64,000 nucleotides of DNA from NCEH01 sp043195125. GTDB taxonomy: Bacteria > Pseudomonadota > Alphaproteobacteria > Rhizobiales > Xanthobacteraceae. The stretch lies in assembly GCF_043195125.1 (NCBI RefSeq), contig NZ_JBAFWR010000010.1; one strand, written 5' to 3'. The stretch's first letter is position 1. The number at the start of each line of letters is the position of its first letter. Shown here piece by piece: positions 8,752 to 16,711 of this stretch. The notes beneath the pieces were generated by a model. That model was not told where the DNA came from. It did not search any database and saw nothing but the letters and a program-made list of their open reading frames with translations. The position numbers were made by a program, and so were the translations under genes.

Positions 8752-8994
8752 TCAGGTCGACGGCGATGTCGCCGGCGGTTCGAGAGGCGGCAGATAGGCG
8801 TCGTAGGGGTCCGCATCGGCGAGACGACCAAAGGGGGTCATCGTGAAGTCGGCGCCGTCGCGACCGACGGCACAGATCACGTATCGCGGCGCACCGGTCA
8901 CCGCGTCAGCACATTCCAGCAAAGCGAGGTTTCCGTCGCGGGCGGCCCGCAGGAGCGTCTGGAAGTTCGCGCGTGCATGGTCGGGTATAGCCAT
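8752..8994 (-). CDS. DUF6117-type small protein
   Basis: An 80-residue protein with the pattern MAIPDHARANFQTLLRAA, then GNLALLECADAVTGAPRYVICAV and a proline-rich tail. I match this to DUF6117 from memory of the family pattern. The function is unknown and such genes recur in this class of conjugative elements. The ribosome binding site AGGAG follows directly after a terminator-like hairpin at 9012-9035. Confidence 0.7.
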   Translation of the reverse strand: MAIPDHARANFQTLLRAARDGNLALLECADAVTGAPRYVICAVGRDGADFTMTPFGRLADADPYDAYLPPLEPPATSPST

Positions 8995-9011
8995 GGCAGG
9001 TCTCCTGAATC

Positions 9012-9035
9012 AAAAGCCCGGCACAGTGGCCGGGC
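9012..9035 (-). terminator. GC hairpin with U-run just before the DUF6117 start (T1)
   Basis: On the minus strand the sequence reads GCCCGGC, loop, GCCGGGC followed by TTTTG, a classic intrinsic-terminator shape. It sits between the upstream gene (ends 9067) and the AGGAG of the next gene. Near-copies occur at 9833-9855 and 11597-11617 in the same position relative to a start codon. It may terminate the upstream transcript or act as an attenuator or processing site. Confidence 0.6.
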
Positions 9036-9066
9036 GCAAACGGAGGCGTGAGCAGGGAAGGGGAGG

Positions 9067-9813
9067 TCAGCCGGGCGCCTGATCGCGCCTCTCGGCGGCA
9101 CGAATGGCCGCGACCGCCGCGCGAAACTCGGCGGCGCCTTGTTCTTCCGACAGATCGCTGCAAGCGACGACATCGAGACAGGCGGAGCGAATGTCGCTCT
9201 CGGTCACCGCGTCCGGGTTGATCGAGGTGAGATCGGGGTCGGCCCCGATCGCCTCGGCAATCTGCTCCTTGACCGCGTGCTCGCGGACACGAAGAAGAAC
9301 ATGCGTGCCGGCATAGAGGGCATCATGCGCATCGTCTCCAAGGAAGTCCTCGACGATGTCGTTGGTGGATTTGCCACGGATGGCGTCAGCCGTGATGACG
9401 ACGGCCATGCCATCGAAACCGTCCGGACGCATCCGGGTGCAGGTGAAGGCGGAGATGGCGGTGACATGGTCGAGCGTCGGCGAGCGCCGGACGATGTCCT
9501 GCAGGATGAATTCCCACGACATCCCGCTGAGGTCGATCTCGACATGGGTGTCGTCATCGGTGAGCGCCGCGATCCTTTCAGAGATATAGGCGTTCACGGT
9601 ACTCTCGGTGTCGGCCGAGGCGGCGATCGCACGCCGAAGGTCTCGAACCGGGAGCTCGAAGCTGTCGCTCGGACCGATCTCGGCGAAGAGGTACAGACCG
9701 TCTCCGTCCGCCTCGGTGTCGAAGATGTGGCCGAGGATCAAGCGCTCGAGCGCCGTCATGTCGGCACTGGGGATGGTCGGTTGGATCACCGTGGGAGAGT
9801 GATAGTCAGCCAT
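9067..9813 (-). CDS. Element-associated protein of unknown function
   Basis: A 248-residue acidic protein starting MADYHSPTVIQPTIPSADMTALERLILGHIF. I do not assign a family, although it has the look of proteins conserved among alphaproteobacterial ICEs between DUF6117 and DUF6915 genes. No membrane segment, cysteine cluster or nucleotide-binding loop is visible. The start at 9813 was chosen because GGAG lies upstream; the longer frame to 9885 would add an arginine/proline-rich stretch that overlaps the T2 hairpin. Confidence 0.7.
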   Translation of the reverse strand: MADYHSPTVIQPTIPSADMTALERLILGHIFDTEADGDGLYLFAEIGPSDSFELPVRDLRRAIAASADTESTVNAYISERIAALTDDDTHVEIDLSGMSWEFILQDIVRRSPTLDHVTAISAFTCTRMRPDGFDGMAVVITADAIRGKSTNDIVEDFLGDDAHDALYAGTHVLLRVREHAVKEQIAEAIGADPDLTSINPDAVTESDIRSACLDVVACSDLSEEQGAAEFRAAVAAIRAAERRDQAPG

Positions 9814-9832
9814 TAGGTCTGCTCCTGAAATG

Positions 9833-9855
9833 AAAAGCCCGGCGCGAGGGCCGGG
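9833..9855 (-). terminator. GC hairpin with U-run before the 9067-9813 gene (T2)
   Basis: On the minus strand a CCCGGC...GCCGGG stem is followed by CTTTTCATTTC and then AGGAG of the next gene. It is nearly the same as T1 (9012-9035) in stem sequence, U-run and distance to the ribosome binding site. The function is inferred from shape. Confidence 0.6.
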
Positions 9856-9925
9856 AAGCGGCAAGGACGGACGACGTGTTCGCATCGGCGGATGCGACGG
9901 ATCGCGATGGTGGACGACGAGCGCG

Positions 9926-10120
9926 TCACAGGCGGAATGTGCGGACGAGCTCCTGAGCGTTGCGGTGATGTTCGAGCATCACGCGATAGAACTGCTTGCG
10001 CTGGGCACGCTTGGCGGGATCGTGCCGGGCTTGTCGCGCGAGCTTGCGAGACGCGGCGCGGACGACGGCTTGCCAGCTCGCATGAACGGTGATGTCGAGC
10101 CGAAGATAAGTGCCGTACAT
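9926..10120 (-). CDS. Small basic protein of unknown function
   Basis: A 64-residue, strongly basic protein (MYGTYLRLDITVHASWQAVV, then RKLARQARHDPAKRAQRKQFYRVMLEHHRNAQ). The charge suggests nucleic-acid binding, but no known fold is evident. It lies 2 bases downstream of the DUF6915 gene on the same strand and is probably cotranscribed with it. Its position in the small-gene run and its intact frame support a real gene. Confidence 0.65.
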   Translation of the reverse strand: MYGTYLRLDITVHASWQAVVRAASRKLARQARHDPAKRAQRKQFYRVMLEHHRNAQELVRTFRL

Positions 10121-10122
10121 GA

Positions 10123-10500
10123 TCAGGCCGCCTCCGTGCTCGCTGCCGCCAGGGCGGGATCGACCTGGAGTTCAAGGCGCTGCGCGCGCCCCATCCAGGG
10201 CTCCGGGCGGATGGTCCGAACCCAATCGGCGAAGGACGGGATGAAGCCGAGATCCTCCTGAACGTGCTGTTCGCCGACCCAGCGGGTCGGGATCACACGG
10301 CCGGTCGAGAGCGTGATCGTGGTGCCGAAAATGGTCTCCGCCATGAAGATGCCCTCGGCGTGGTGCCGCAAGGCGCGGTGGCGAAAGTCCGCGGTGATCT
10401 GCTTCGATGCATCGAACCAGCTATGAATTGCGAGATAGTCCTCGACCGTTCCGCCCCATTTCTTCACCGAGGACAGGGCGTGGTGATAGGGATGTGCCAT
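10123..10500 (-). CDS. DUF6915 family protein
   Basis: A 125-residue protein: MAHPYHHALSSVKKWGGTVEDYLAIHSWFDASKQITADFRHR, then HHAEGIFMAETIFG and WVGEQHVQEDLGFIPS. The run of conserved His, Trp and Asp residues matches my recollection of DUF6915, a family found on conjugative elements with no known role. The start at 10500 begins at the conserved domain. The longer frame adds 75 low-complexity residues that are a shadow of the next gene. It overlaps nothing and is 10 bases from the DUF6878 gene. Confidence 0.75.
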   Translation of the reverse strand: MAHPYHHALSSVKKWGGTVEDYLAIHSWFDASKQITADFRHRALRHHAEGIFMAETIFGTTITLSTGRVIPTRWVGEQHVQEDLGFIPSFADWVRTIRPEPWMGRAQRLELQVDPALAAASTEAA

Positions 10501-10510
10501 CGTCGCCTCC

Positions 10511-11086
10511 TCAGAACTCGTGGACGTAGTTTTCGGTGGCGCTGTAGCGCTCGTTGTAGTCGAGGCTGATCGACCGCTGTTCGACGTCGAATGTGAAATC
10601 GCCATAGGCGCCGTCGCCGTCCGGCCATCCGCCATGGGTCTGGCCGAGGAAGTCGTAGGCGAGTTCCTCGATGGCGGCCCGCAGCGACAGCAACTGCGTC
10701 CTGGCTTCCGGCTCACCCCACGCAAGCCCGGCTATTTCGACCAGGGTGTCCGGAAGCGAGACGGCCTCGGCTCCCGCGAGGGCGTCGATGCTCTCGATCT
10801 GCCCACTATCGCCATAGCCGTCGAAATTGACGGCGACACTGGTGATGCCGGCGGCCGCGAGCGCGTCGAACAGCGTCGCCGGCTGGCAGACCTGCACATA
10901 GATCTGCTCGCCATGGAGAGTGATTTCGCCCGAGACGGCGATGCCGCCCTGGTTCGAGCGGAGATCGAAGCGGCCGGCAGGAAGCCGCAATTCAGCGACG
11001 AGCTGGCGCAGGCGCGCTCGGGCCGTCGCGTGGAACCGGCGCTTACGTTCAGCGTGATAGGAGCAGTCGGCGTACCAGTCCATCAC
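10511..11086 (-). CDS. DUF6878 family protein
   Basis: A 191-residue protein beginning MMDWYADCSYHAERKRRFHA, with a central VAVNFDGYGDSGQIESI motif and a C-terminal YGDFTFDVEQRSISLDYNERY. I match this to DUF6878 by pattern; the function is unknown. The start overlaps the end of the upstream gene by 4 bases (the second ATG is at 11083), indicating translational coupling. It is part of the minus-strand run of element genes below parB. Confidence 0.75.
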   Translation of the reverse strand: MMDWYADCSYHAERKRRFHATARARLRQLVAELRLPAGRFDLRSNQGGIAVSGEITLHGEQIYVQVCQPATLFDALAAAGITSVAVNFDGYGDSGQIESIDALAGAEAVSLPDTLVEIAGLAWGEPEARTQLLSLRAAIEELAYDFLGQTHGGWPDGDGAYGDFTFDVEQRSISLDYNERYSATENYVHEF

Positions 11087-11574
11087 ACGGCCTCCCGCGC
11101 CGGAGACCCCGATGCGTCGGCGTCGGCGGATGCATCGCCGAGGTCGTCGACCCGCTCGATGCGGGCCTGGGGGTGGCGGTTCTGCCTGAGCCAGGCGTCG
11201 GCCGCGGCGCGGTCATTGGCGAGATGGAGAAGCTCGACGGCTTCGCCATAGGGCCGCACGATGCGCCAGCTATCGGGCTTGGGAACGTCGATCACCTCGA
11301 ACTGCAAGGCGCTGTCGACACCATAGGTACGGTGGACGATGACGAGCACGACATTGGCGCTGCTGATGTCGCCCTCATGCAAGGTAATGGTGGCGGGACT
11401 GGCAAGCCGGCCGGTGACGAAGGGCGGCGATTTGCGGATGAGCCGGCCGATGCCGTTTGACCGCTCCCACGCTGTGAGCTTCCTGGTGAAACGCGCGGGT
11501 GGCCGCGGGCGGCCGTCGGAGAACCGGATGATGGCGCCAAGCGGGGCGGTGTCGTAGATCGCTTTCGCGGACAT
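11083..11574 (-). CDS. Element-associated protein of unknown function
   Basis: A 163-residue protein starting MSAKAIYDTAPLGAIIRFSDGRPRPPARF, with a beta-rich middle (ITLHEGDISSANVVLVIVHR) and an acidic tail. I do not recognise a family. It is coupled by overlap to the DUF6878 gene downstream and sits 108 bases below the ParB-like gene, with a terminator-like hairpin (T3) between. GGAG lies about 8 bases before the ATG. Confidence 0.7.
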   Translation of the reverse strand: MSAKAIYDTAPLGAIIRFSDGRPRPPARFTRKLTAWERSNGIGRLIRKSPPFVTGRLASPATITLHEGDISSANVVLVIVHRTYGVDSALQFEVIDVPKPDSWRIVRPYGEAVELLHLANDRAAADAWLRQNRHPQARIERVDDLGDASADADASGSPAREAV

Positions 11575-11596
11575 GCTGAGGCTCCAGAAACGACGA

Positions 11597-11617
11597 AGCC
11601 CGGCGCGGGGCCGGGCT
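11597..11617 (-). terminator. GC hairpin after parB and before the next gene (T3)
   Basis: A perfect 8-base stem, AGCCCGGC paired with GCCGGGCT, separated by five bases. On the minus strand it is followed by TCGTCGTTTC and the GGAG of the next gene. It is the third member of the T1/T2 hairpin set, with a weaker U-run. Confidence 0.55.
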
Positions 11618-11681
11618 CGTCTGCGGGATGATGGGTGAGAAAGTGCCGGGGCGACCGATGCCGCCCCGGCGTGTCAGCGGA

Positions 11682-13805
11682 TCACTCGGCCGCGTCGAGG
11701 TGTTCGAGCTCGCCGTCGGGATCGCCATCCGCGCCTTCGTCGGCATCGATGTCACCGGCGAGGAATTCAGGCAGGTCCTCGTCGCCCGCGTCGCCGGCCG
11801 ATGCGTCGAGTTCCTCGTCGGACATCTCGCGCGTGCGCAGCGGCTCGGGAAGCCAGCTGGAATCGGCGAGCAGGCGCTGGGCTTCCGCCGCCATGTCGGC
11901 CTTCTTCAGGTGGTCGATGAGCTGGGCGGACTGCTCGCCCTTCGCCTCGCGAACCGCCTCGAGGATCCGGACCTTGGGCACGCGGCCGAGATAGTTCTCG
12001 ACGGTGGGAACCCAGCCGACTGCCGCCATGTCCAGCGTCACGGCGCGCGCCAGATGATCGGCGTGAGCCTGCCGGTCCTTGTTGCGGTTCCAGGGCTCAT
12101 GCACGGCGTTCACCGAGAGCGACGCGCAGTACGCGAAGAGCGCCTGGCGGCTGTCGCCGTCGAAAGCGACCAGGGCATTCCACAGGTCTGCCGACTTCTC
12201 CGGCAGGTGCTTCTGCCATTCTTCGTGCCGCTCGCCGATCGCCTTGGCGGACGGCGTGTCCTTCAGGCCCGGTGCCTGAGCCGTGAAGCCGGTGCTCTTG
12301 GCGGTGATCTCGACGCAGGTGTCCGACGCATAGCGGTAGAAGGCGTTCAGCACGAGCACGTGCAGCACCGCGAGGAAGGCCGTGTCGAAGTTCGCCCCGA
12401 CCGCCTCGCGCAGGGCCAGCGTGCGATGCGCCGTCAGCTCGATGATCAGACGCTCGGAAAGCGGACGGAGGGCGTCCTCCTCCGGTTCCGACTCCGCGCC
12501 ACCGCTCTCGCCTGCGGGCTCGCCGCCGACGGTGATCGCCGCCTGCGAGGTAGATGCACGAACGCCCGCACCGGGGTTGTCGCCCCCGATCTCCGAGCCG
12601 GCATCGGCGTCAGGGGCTACCTCGTCGTCCGGCCTGACGAAGCCACGCTCGATCTCGAGCGCACCATCCTCATCGATGCTGACGAACACGCCGGCGCGCG
12701 CGATCTCGGCCGTATCGTAGCGAAGCGGGCGAAGCTCAAAGGCGGCGATCGCCGTCTCCAACTCGCCGAAGCGCTCGTCGACCTCGTCGGGAAGCTCGTC
12801 GGCGCTGTCATACTGCTCGTTCAGCGCATCGAACTCGGCCTTGAGCGCCTCGTAGCCCGCAAGCTCCTCCGTCGACATGTCGATCGGTTCGCCAACCAGA
12901 CGGCGCAGGCCGTTCGCGTAGCCGTACTTGAAGTCGAGTGCCGCCGAGACCCATTTCCAACCCTCGCTCGCGATGGCCTGCGCCTCCACCTTGAGCTTGT
13001 CGTCGACCAGCCGGTCGAGAAGCGCCGGATCCTGCAGCCAGCCGCCATGATCGTCGGTGAAGAGATCACGCATCACCACGCCGCCGGCGGCTTCATAGGC
13101 GTCGAGGCCGACGAACTGAGCGCGACGGTCGCTGACGCGCACCGCGCTCTCGGTGAGAAGCCTGCGGATGTAATAGGCCTCCTTGTTGTAGGAACGGGAC
13201 AGGCTGTCCCAGACCTGCTCCTGGCGGGCATGGTCCGAGGAGACGCTGAACGCGGTGAGCTGCTCCAGCGTCATATCCTCGGCCGCATAGACCTCGAGCA
13301 GCTTTTCCGAGACGGTCGTGAGCCGCAGCCGCTGCTTGACGACATTGACCGGCACGAAGAAGCGTGCGGCGATCTCCTCCTCGCTAAGGCCCTTGTCGAT
13401 CAGGGCCTTGAAGCTGCGGAACTGGTCGAGCGGGTGGAGCGCCTGGCGCTGGACGTTCTCGGCAAGCGAATCCTCCTCCGCCGAGGTGCCGGACGAGGCG
13501 TCCCCGACGACGCAGGGCACCAACGCAGTCTTGGCGAGGCGCTTCTGCTTCACGAGGAGTTCGAGGGCACGATAGCGGCGGCCGCCGGCGGGAACCTCGT
13601 ACATGCCGGTCTCGGTTCCCTCCTCGTCGAGCACGGGGCGGACATTCAGGCTCTGCAACAGCTTGCGGCGGGCGATATCCTCCGCCAGTTCCTCGACGCT
13701 CACGCCGGCCTTGATCCGGCGAACATTCGCCTGGGACAGGATCAGCTTGTTGAAGGCGATGTCCCGGGCGCCGTTCAGGACGATCTTCTGGATGGCAGGT
13801 GCCAT
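11682..13805 (-). CDS. Large ParB/RepB/Spo0J-family protein
   Basis: A 707-residue protein with ParB N-terminal motifs: AGGRRYRALELL (about residues 73-84), AENVQRQALHPLDQF (the ENxQR-type box, about 114-128) and a helix-turn-helix (EEEIAARFFVPVNVVKQRLRL). ParB proteins bind parS-like sites and, with CTP, form partition complexes. The long C-terminal part (~450 residues) exceeds classic ParB (~300 residues) and is typical of plasmid or ICE-borne ParB-like regulators. No ParA partner is nearby, so a regulatory or DNA-clamping role is as likely as partition. A repeat-family leader precedes the ATG. Confidence 0.85.
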   Translation of the reverse strand: MAPAIQKIVLNGARDIAFNKLILSQANVRRIKAGVSVEELAEDIARRKLLQSLNVRPVLDEEGTETGMYEVPAGGRRYRALELLVKQKRLAKTALVPCVVGDASSGTSAEEDSLAENVQRQALHPLDQFRSFKALIDKGLSEEEIAARFFVPVNVVKQRLRLTTVSEKLLEVYAAEDMTLEQLTAFSVSSDHARQEQVWDSLSRSYNKEAYYIRRLLTESAVRVSDRRAQFVGLDAYEAAGGVVMRDLFTDDHGGWLQDPALLDRLVDDKLKVEAQAIASEGWKWVSAALDFKYGYANGLRRLVGEPIDMSTEELAGYEALKAEFDALNEQYDSADELPDEVDERFGELETAIAAFELRPLRYDTAEIARAGVFVSIDEDGALEIERGFVRPDDEVAPDADAGSEIGGDNPGAGVRASTSQAAITVGGEPAGESGGAESEPEEDALRPLSERLIIELTAHRTLALREAVGANFDTAFLAVLHVLVLNAFYRYASDTCVEITAKSTGFTAQAPGLKDTPSAKAIGERHEEWQKHLPEKSADLWNALVAFDGDSRQALFAYCASLSVNAVHEPWNRNKDRQAHADHLARAVTLDMAAVGWVPTVENYLGRVPKVRILEAVREAKGEQSAQLIDHLKKADMAAEAQRLLADSSWLPEPLRTREMSDEELDASAGDAGDEDLPEFLAGDIDADEGADGDPDGELEHLDAAE

Positions 13806-13920
13806 GTTCGTTCTCCGTGGCGGACCGGCCGGGAGCCTCTCTCCCCGCCTCCTGATCCGTCACGAAGTGACCCGGCCCCTCTCTCGCTCTCGGCTCGGGC
13901 ACGAACGGCCGCAGCCCGGC
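13806..13920 (-). promoter_or_regulatory. Leader of the ParB-like gene, GAGAG/GGCCGG family
   Basis: In sense order: GAGAGCGAGAG, GGGCCGG, a hairpin GTCAC-TTC-GTGAC, GGATC, a second hairpin GGGAG-AGAGG-CTCCC, GGCCGG, and a CGGAGA ribosome binding site. The ardC leader (16459-16560) has the same order with changed but still pairing stems (GCGAG-AGTGG-CTCGC for the second hairpin). That is compensatory change, which argues for RNA structure. Confidence 0.6.
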
Positions 13921-13980
13921 CGGCGCCCGCGACGGAAATGTTGACGGCCGAACAACGATCTGGAACCGAGCGCCCCGACT

Positions 13981-14242
13981 CGGTATGAAGACTGCGGGGC
14001 GGTACGCGCCGCCCTGGGGCGTGGAAACCCCAAGAGTACCGGTTTGGCGCCGGCCGTTACGGCGCCGGATTCCTTGACCATGCGGTCGGGGAGCCTGCGA
14101 CGTATGTCCAGGCGCCCCCGGGTGCTAAAGGTCGTAGGGACCGGGTACTCTCGGTTTTCCAACTCCCCGATCATGGGTGGTCGAGGGCATGTTTGCGGGG
14201 GCGGACCGCAGACACATGCCCTGGGAGTGGGAGACCTGAAAT
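13981..14242 (+). ncRNA. Hairpin-dense non-coding stretch (candidate structured RNA)
   Basis: Several strong hairpins follow each other: TGGGG...CCCCA, GGCGCCG-GCCGTTA-CGGCGCC near 14046-14066, and a long one at 14184-14222 with outer arms AGGGCATGT/ACATGCCCT and inner arms TGCGG/CCGCA. The last lies just before the ribosome binding site of the 14243 gene. No known RNA family is recognised. The strand is assumed from the following gene; the stems are equally possible on the other strand. Confidence 0.35.
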
Positions 14243-14554
14243 ATGGCGAAGGTTGCCGCACCCGAGCCAGGTTCCCTGGAGGAGCGCGCCGTCGCCGCGC
14301 ACCGCGCCTATCTGATGGCGCTGGTCGCGTGGGAGCGCACGCTGCACCGGATGAACTGCGCAATCTGCAGCCCTTCAGATCTGTGCGAGAACGAGCGTGT
14401 GCAAGTCTGTGTCGCTGCCGAAGCCGAGAAAGAATCACGTCGGATCGCGTTCCGTGATCTCTGTGACGAACTTGGATTTGTTCCCGCCGGCCATGTTATT
14501 GCGTTGCCGGCGGAAGAATTATCGGCCTGCTGTGATTTAGCTTCGTCGCATTGA
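14243..14554 (+). CDS. Small cysteine-containing protein of unknown function
   Basis: A 103-residue protein on the plus strand inside a minus-strand block. It has five or more cysteines (NCAICSPSDLC, QVCV, SACCDLASS), which suggests metal binding, but no named motif is visible. GGGAG lies about 11 bases before the ATG, and a long hairpin ends just upstream (14222). The frame is open and well formed, but there is no homology that I recognise, so it could be spurious. Confidence 0.5.
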   Translation: MAKVAAPEPGSLEERAVAAHRAYLMALVAWERTLHRMNCAICSPSDLCENERVQVCVAAEAEKESRRIAFRDLCDELGFVPAGHVIALPAEELSACCDLASSH

Positions 14555-14575
14555 AGCGGAGTTGAGATCATCGGC

Positions 14576-15505
14576 TCAGACGCCGCACAGGCCTTCGCAT
14601 TCGTTCGCGAAGAGATCCTGCTGACCGCGGTCGGCGGCGGTCGACAGATCCGCCTGCTCCAGCGGAACGGCCGAACGATGGAGGTAGAGCTCGGCGCGCA
14701 TGCCCCGCATGCCTGTTCGAATCGCGCGGTCGACGGTGACCGCGTCACGCCACCCTTCCGCGTCGTGGTCGCGAAGAGCGCGCCACATGGCGTCGCTGTG
14801 GAACGGACACCCGATGCAGCTGCTCTTCGGCGGTCGAGGATATCCGTGCCGATCGAGCCAGCGCAGGCAATCCCAACGGCCCATCCGTTGTTCGATCAGG
14901 GGCCAGCGATTGACCTGCCAGGCTTCCCGGCTCGGCTTCATCCGGACCACTTCGTCTAGCGAGATGCCGATCCACTGTTCGACGACAGCGTGGTTCGGCG
15001 AGTGTCGGCCGGTGAGACCTGCGAGCTCCCGGACCTTCCTGCGGATGGGCACGATCTTGTACTCTGACGTGCATTGGCGGCGGATCATGCCGACGTCGAC
15101 GAGATCGGTCGCGAGGACCCGCTCGCCGATCTGGACGTCTTCGCCATCCTCATCTTCGCCATAGACGGCGATCGGGGAGCCCGCGGGCGTCACGGTGCGG
15201 GTGAAAGCGGGGATCGAAGCCCACCGCAGGCCGCAGGCGCCGTCCAGGAGATCGTCGCGGAGATTGCCAGCCGCCACCACATGCACCGGAAATGGCAGGA
15301 CCGCCTCCGAACGGAGCCAGGCGAGATGATCGTAGACCGCGCGTGGCTCCCAGCCGGTGTCCGCGAAGATGGCGCAGTGGGGACGGGGCCCCAGCTCACC
15401 ATGCGCGGCCATCAGGGCGAGGGTGGTCGACTGTACGCCGGCGCCGAGGCTGAGGACACGGAACGGCTCAGTCGGTTTGGGTCCGGGCAGGGGGCCGCGC
15501 ATCAC
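14576..15505 (-). CDS. PAPS-reductase-like (adenine nucleotide alpha hydrolase) protein
   Basis: A 309-residue protein with the PP-loop-type motif SLGAGVQSTTLALMAAHGEL (about residues 20-39) and IFADTGWEPRAVY, both typical of PAPS reductase/ATP-pyrophosphatase folds. Cysteines in RRQCTSEYKIVPIRR and SSCIGCPFHSDAMW may hold a metal or Fe-S cluster. Such proteins occur on phages and ICEs without sulfur-assimilation partners, and some relatives modify DNA (DndC type). The start overlaps ardC by 4 bases, so it is translationally coupled to an antirestriction gene. The activity is uncertain. Confidence 0.8.
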   Translation of the reverse strand: MMRGPLPGPKPTEPFRVLSLGAGVQSTTLALMAAHGELGPRPHCAIFADTGWEPRAVYDHLAWLRSEAVLPFPVHVVAAGNLRDDLLDGACGLRWASIPAFTRTVTPAGSPIAVYGEDEDGEDVQIGERVLATDLVDVGMIRRQCTSEYKIVPIRRKVRELAGLTGRHSPNHAVVEQWIGISLDEVVRMKPSREAWQVNRWPLIEQRMGRWDCLRWLDRHGYPRPPKSSCIGCPFHSDAMWRALRDHDAEGWRDAVTVDRAIRTGMRGMRAELYLHRSAVPLEQADLSTAADRGQQDLFANECEGLCGV

Positions 15506-16458
15506 GCCGCCTCCTGCTTGTCGCCGTCCGCGTCCTCGTCTGCCAATCCATCAGCGTCCGGAAGCAGGGTCAGTAGATAGTCGGCTGCCTTGGAGGCGGC
15601 GCTGGCAGCGCGGACGATGGCACGATTGTCCTCGCGAACGACGTCCAACCAGGCGCCGAGATAGTCGGCATGGCGCACGGTCGGGACGATGCCGATCGAC
15701 GCGCAGACGAAGGCGGCCGAGAGCTCGGCCACGCATTCCTCGACGAAGTAGGGCTTAGAGCCGAATTGCCCGCTCTGGTCGCGTCCGAGACGCGTCCGTG
15801 CCCCCGTCCAATGCGACAGCTCATGGGCGGCGGTGCGGGCGAAATTGATCGGGATGTGGAAGGCGCCGGGACGTGGCACTTGGATGTAGTCGTGCCGGGT
15901 GTCGTAAAAGGCCTGGTCGCCGCCGAGACGAAAATCGGCGCCGCTGGCCTTGATGAGGGCGTCGATCGCCGGCGGCACGACGGCGTCGGGAACAGCGGGC
16001 ACCGGCGCCGTCAGCGTGTCGGGGAGACCGTCGCACTGGTCGGCGTTGAAGACGGTGAAGCGCTTCAGGAAGGGGATGCCGCCGCGCCCGTCACGGTCCC
16101 GGCTGTCGCGCGCATTGTCCTCGCCCGGCGTGAAGCGGCTGGCATAGACGACGGTGGTGCCATGCTCGCCCTTGCGCACGCTGCCGCCGAGCCCGAGCGC
16201 CTGGCGGAAGGTGAGCCAGTGCTGGGTGCTGAAGCCGTGCTCGATGACGGTGTGCCAGAGAATGAGGATGTTGATACCGGAGTATTTTCGCCCCGTCGTG
16301 GCGTTTCGCGGCATGGCCAGCGGGGCGGCGGCGGCGGACCAGGGCTGGACCCAGGGGACGCGGCCGGCCTCCAATTCGGCGATGATGCGGTCGGTGATGT
16401 CCTGGTAGAGTGACGCCCGGTTCGGGGCAGGGCGCCGGCGGGTGGCTGCATGGTCCAT
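15502..16458 (-). CDS. ardC: ArdC-family antirestriction protein with metallopeptidase domain
   Basis: A 318-residue protein. Residues ~15-140 form the ArdC N-terminal domain (ITDRIIAELEAGRVPWVQPW, SGINILILWH), which in ArdC binds single-stranded DNA. The C-terminal part has a zincin active site, HELSHWTG, and the downstream glutamate motif EECVAEL. ArdC protects incoming conjugative DNA from restriction in the recipient. It is transcribed on the minus strand ahead of the PAPS-reductase-like gene (4-base overlap). Its leader matches the ParB-gene leader. Confidence 0.9.
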   Translation of the reverse strand: MDHAATRRRPAPNRASLYQDITDRIIAELEAGRVPWVQPWSAAAAPLAMPRNATTGRKYSGINILILWHTVIEHGFSTQHWLTFRQALGLGGSVRKGEHGTTVVYASRFTPGEDNARDSRDRDGRGGIPFLKRFTVFNADQCDGLPDTLTAPVPAVPDAVVPPAIDALIKASGADFRLGGDQAFYDTRHDYIQVPRPGAFHIPINFARTAAHELSHWTGARTRLGRDQSGQFGSKPYFVEECVAELSAAFVCASIGIVPTVRHADYLGAWLDVVREDNRAIVRAASAASKAADYLLTLLPDADGLADEDADGDKQEAA

Positions 16459-16560
16459 GGCGGGTCTCCGCGACGGGCCGGCCGCGAGCCACTCTCGCTG
16501 GTCCCTCGACCCGTCACGGCCGGACCGGCCACCCTCTCGCTCTCCTGGAGGGCCTGCCTC
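16459..16560 (-). promoter_or_regulatory. Leader of ardC, GAGAG/GGCCGG family
   Basis: In sense order: GAGAGCGAGAGG, a hairpin GGCCG-GTC-CGGCC, CGTGACGGGTC, a hairpin GCGAG-AGTGG-CTCGC, GGCCGGCCC, and a GCGGAGAC ribosome binding site. It aligns over most of its length with the leader at 13806-13920, with compensatory changes in the second stem. From 16561 to 16711 I see nothing recognisable. Confidence 0.6.
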
Positions 16561-16711
16561 CCGCGCCCATCCTTTCCCGGCGATCCGCGGCTTGGCCTCT
16601 GCCGCGCGACCGATCGTTACCGCAGGCGCAGACCCGGGACGGGGCTGCGTGGAGACGGTGCAGCCGGCGGCATAGAGCGGGGTCCGACCCCCATCGGACG
16701 CGCCCTTGAAC

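Noticed and set aside
11628..13988. A 786-codon plus-strand frame
   Set aside because: It is antisense to the ParB-like gene at 11682-13805, with no recognisable domain and no ribosome binding site.
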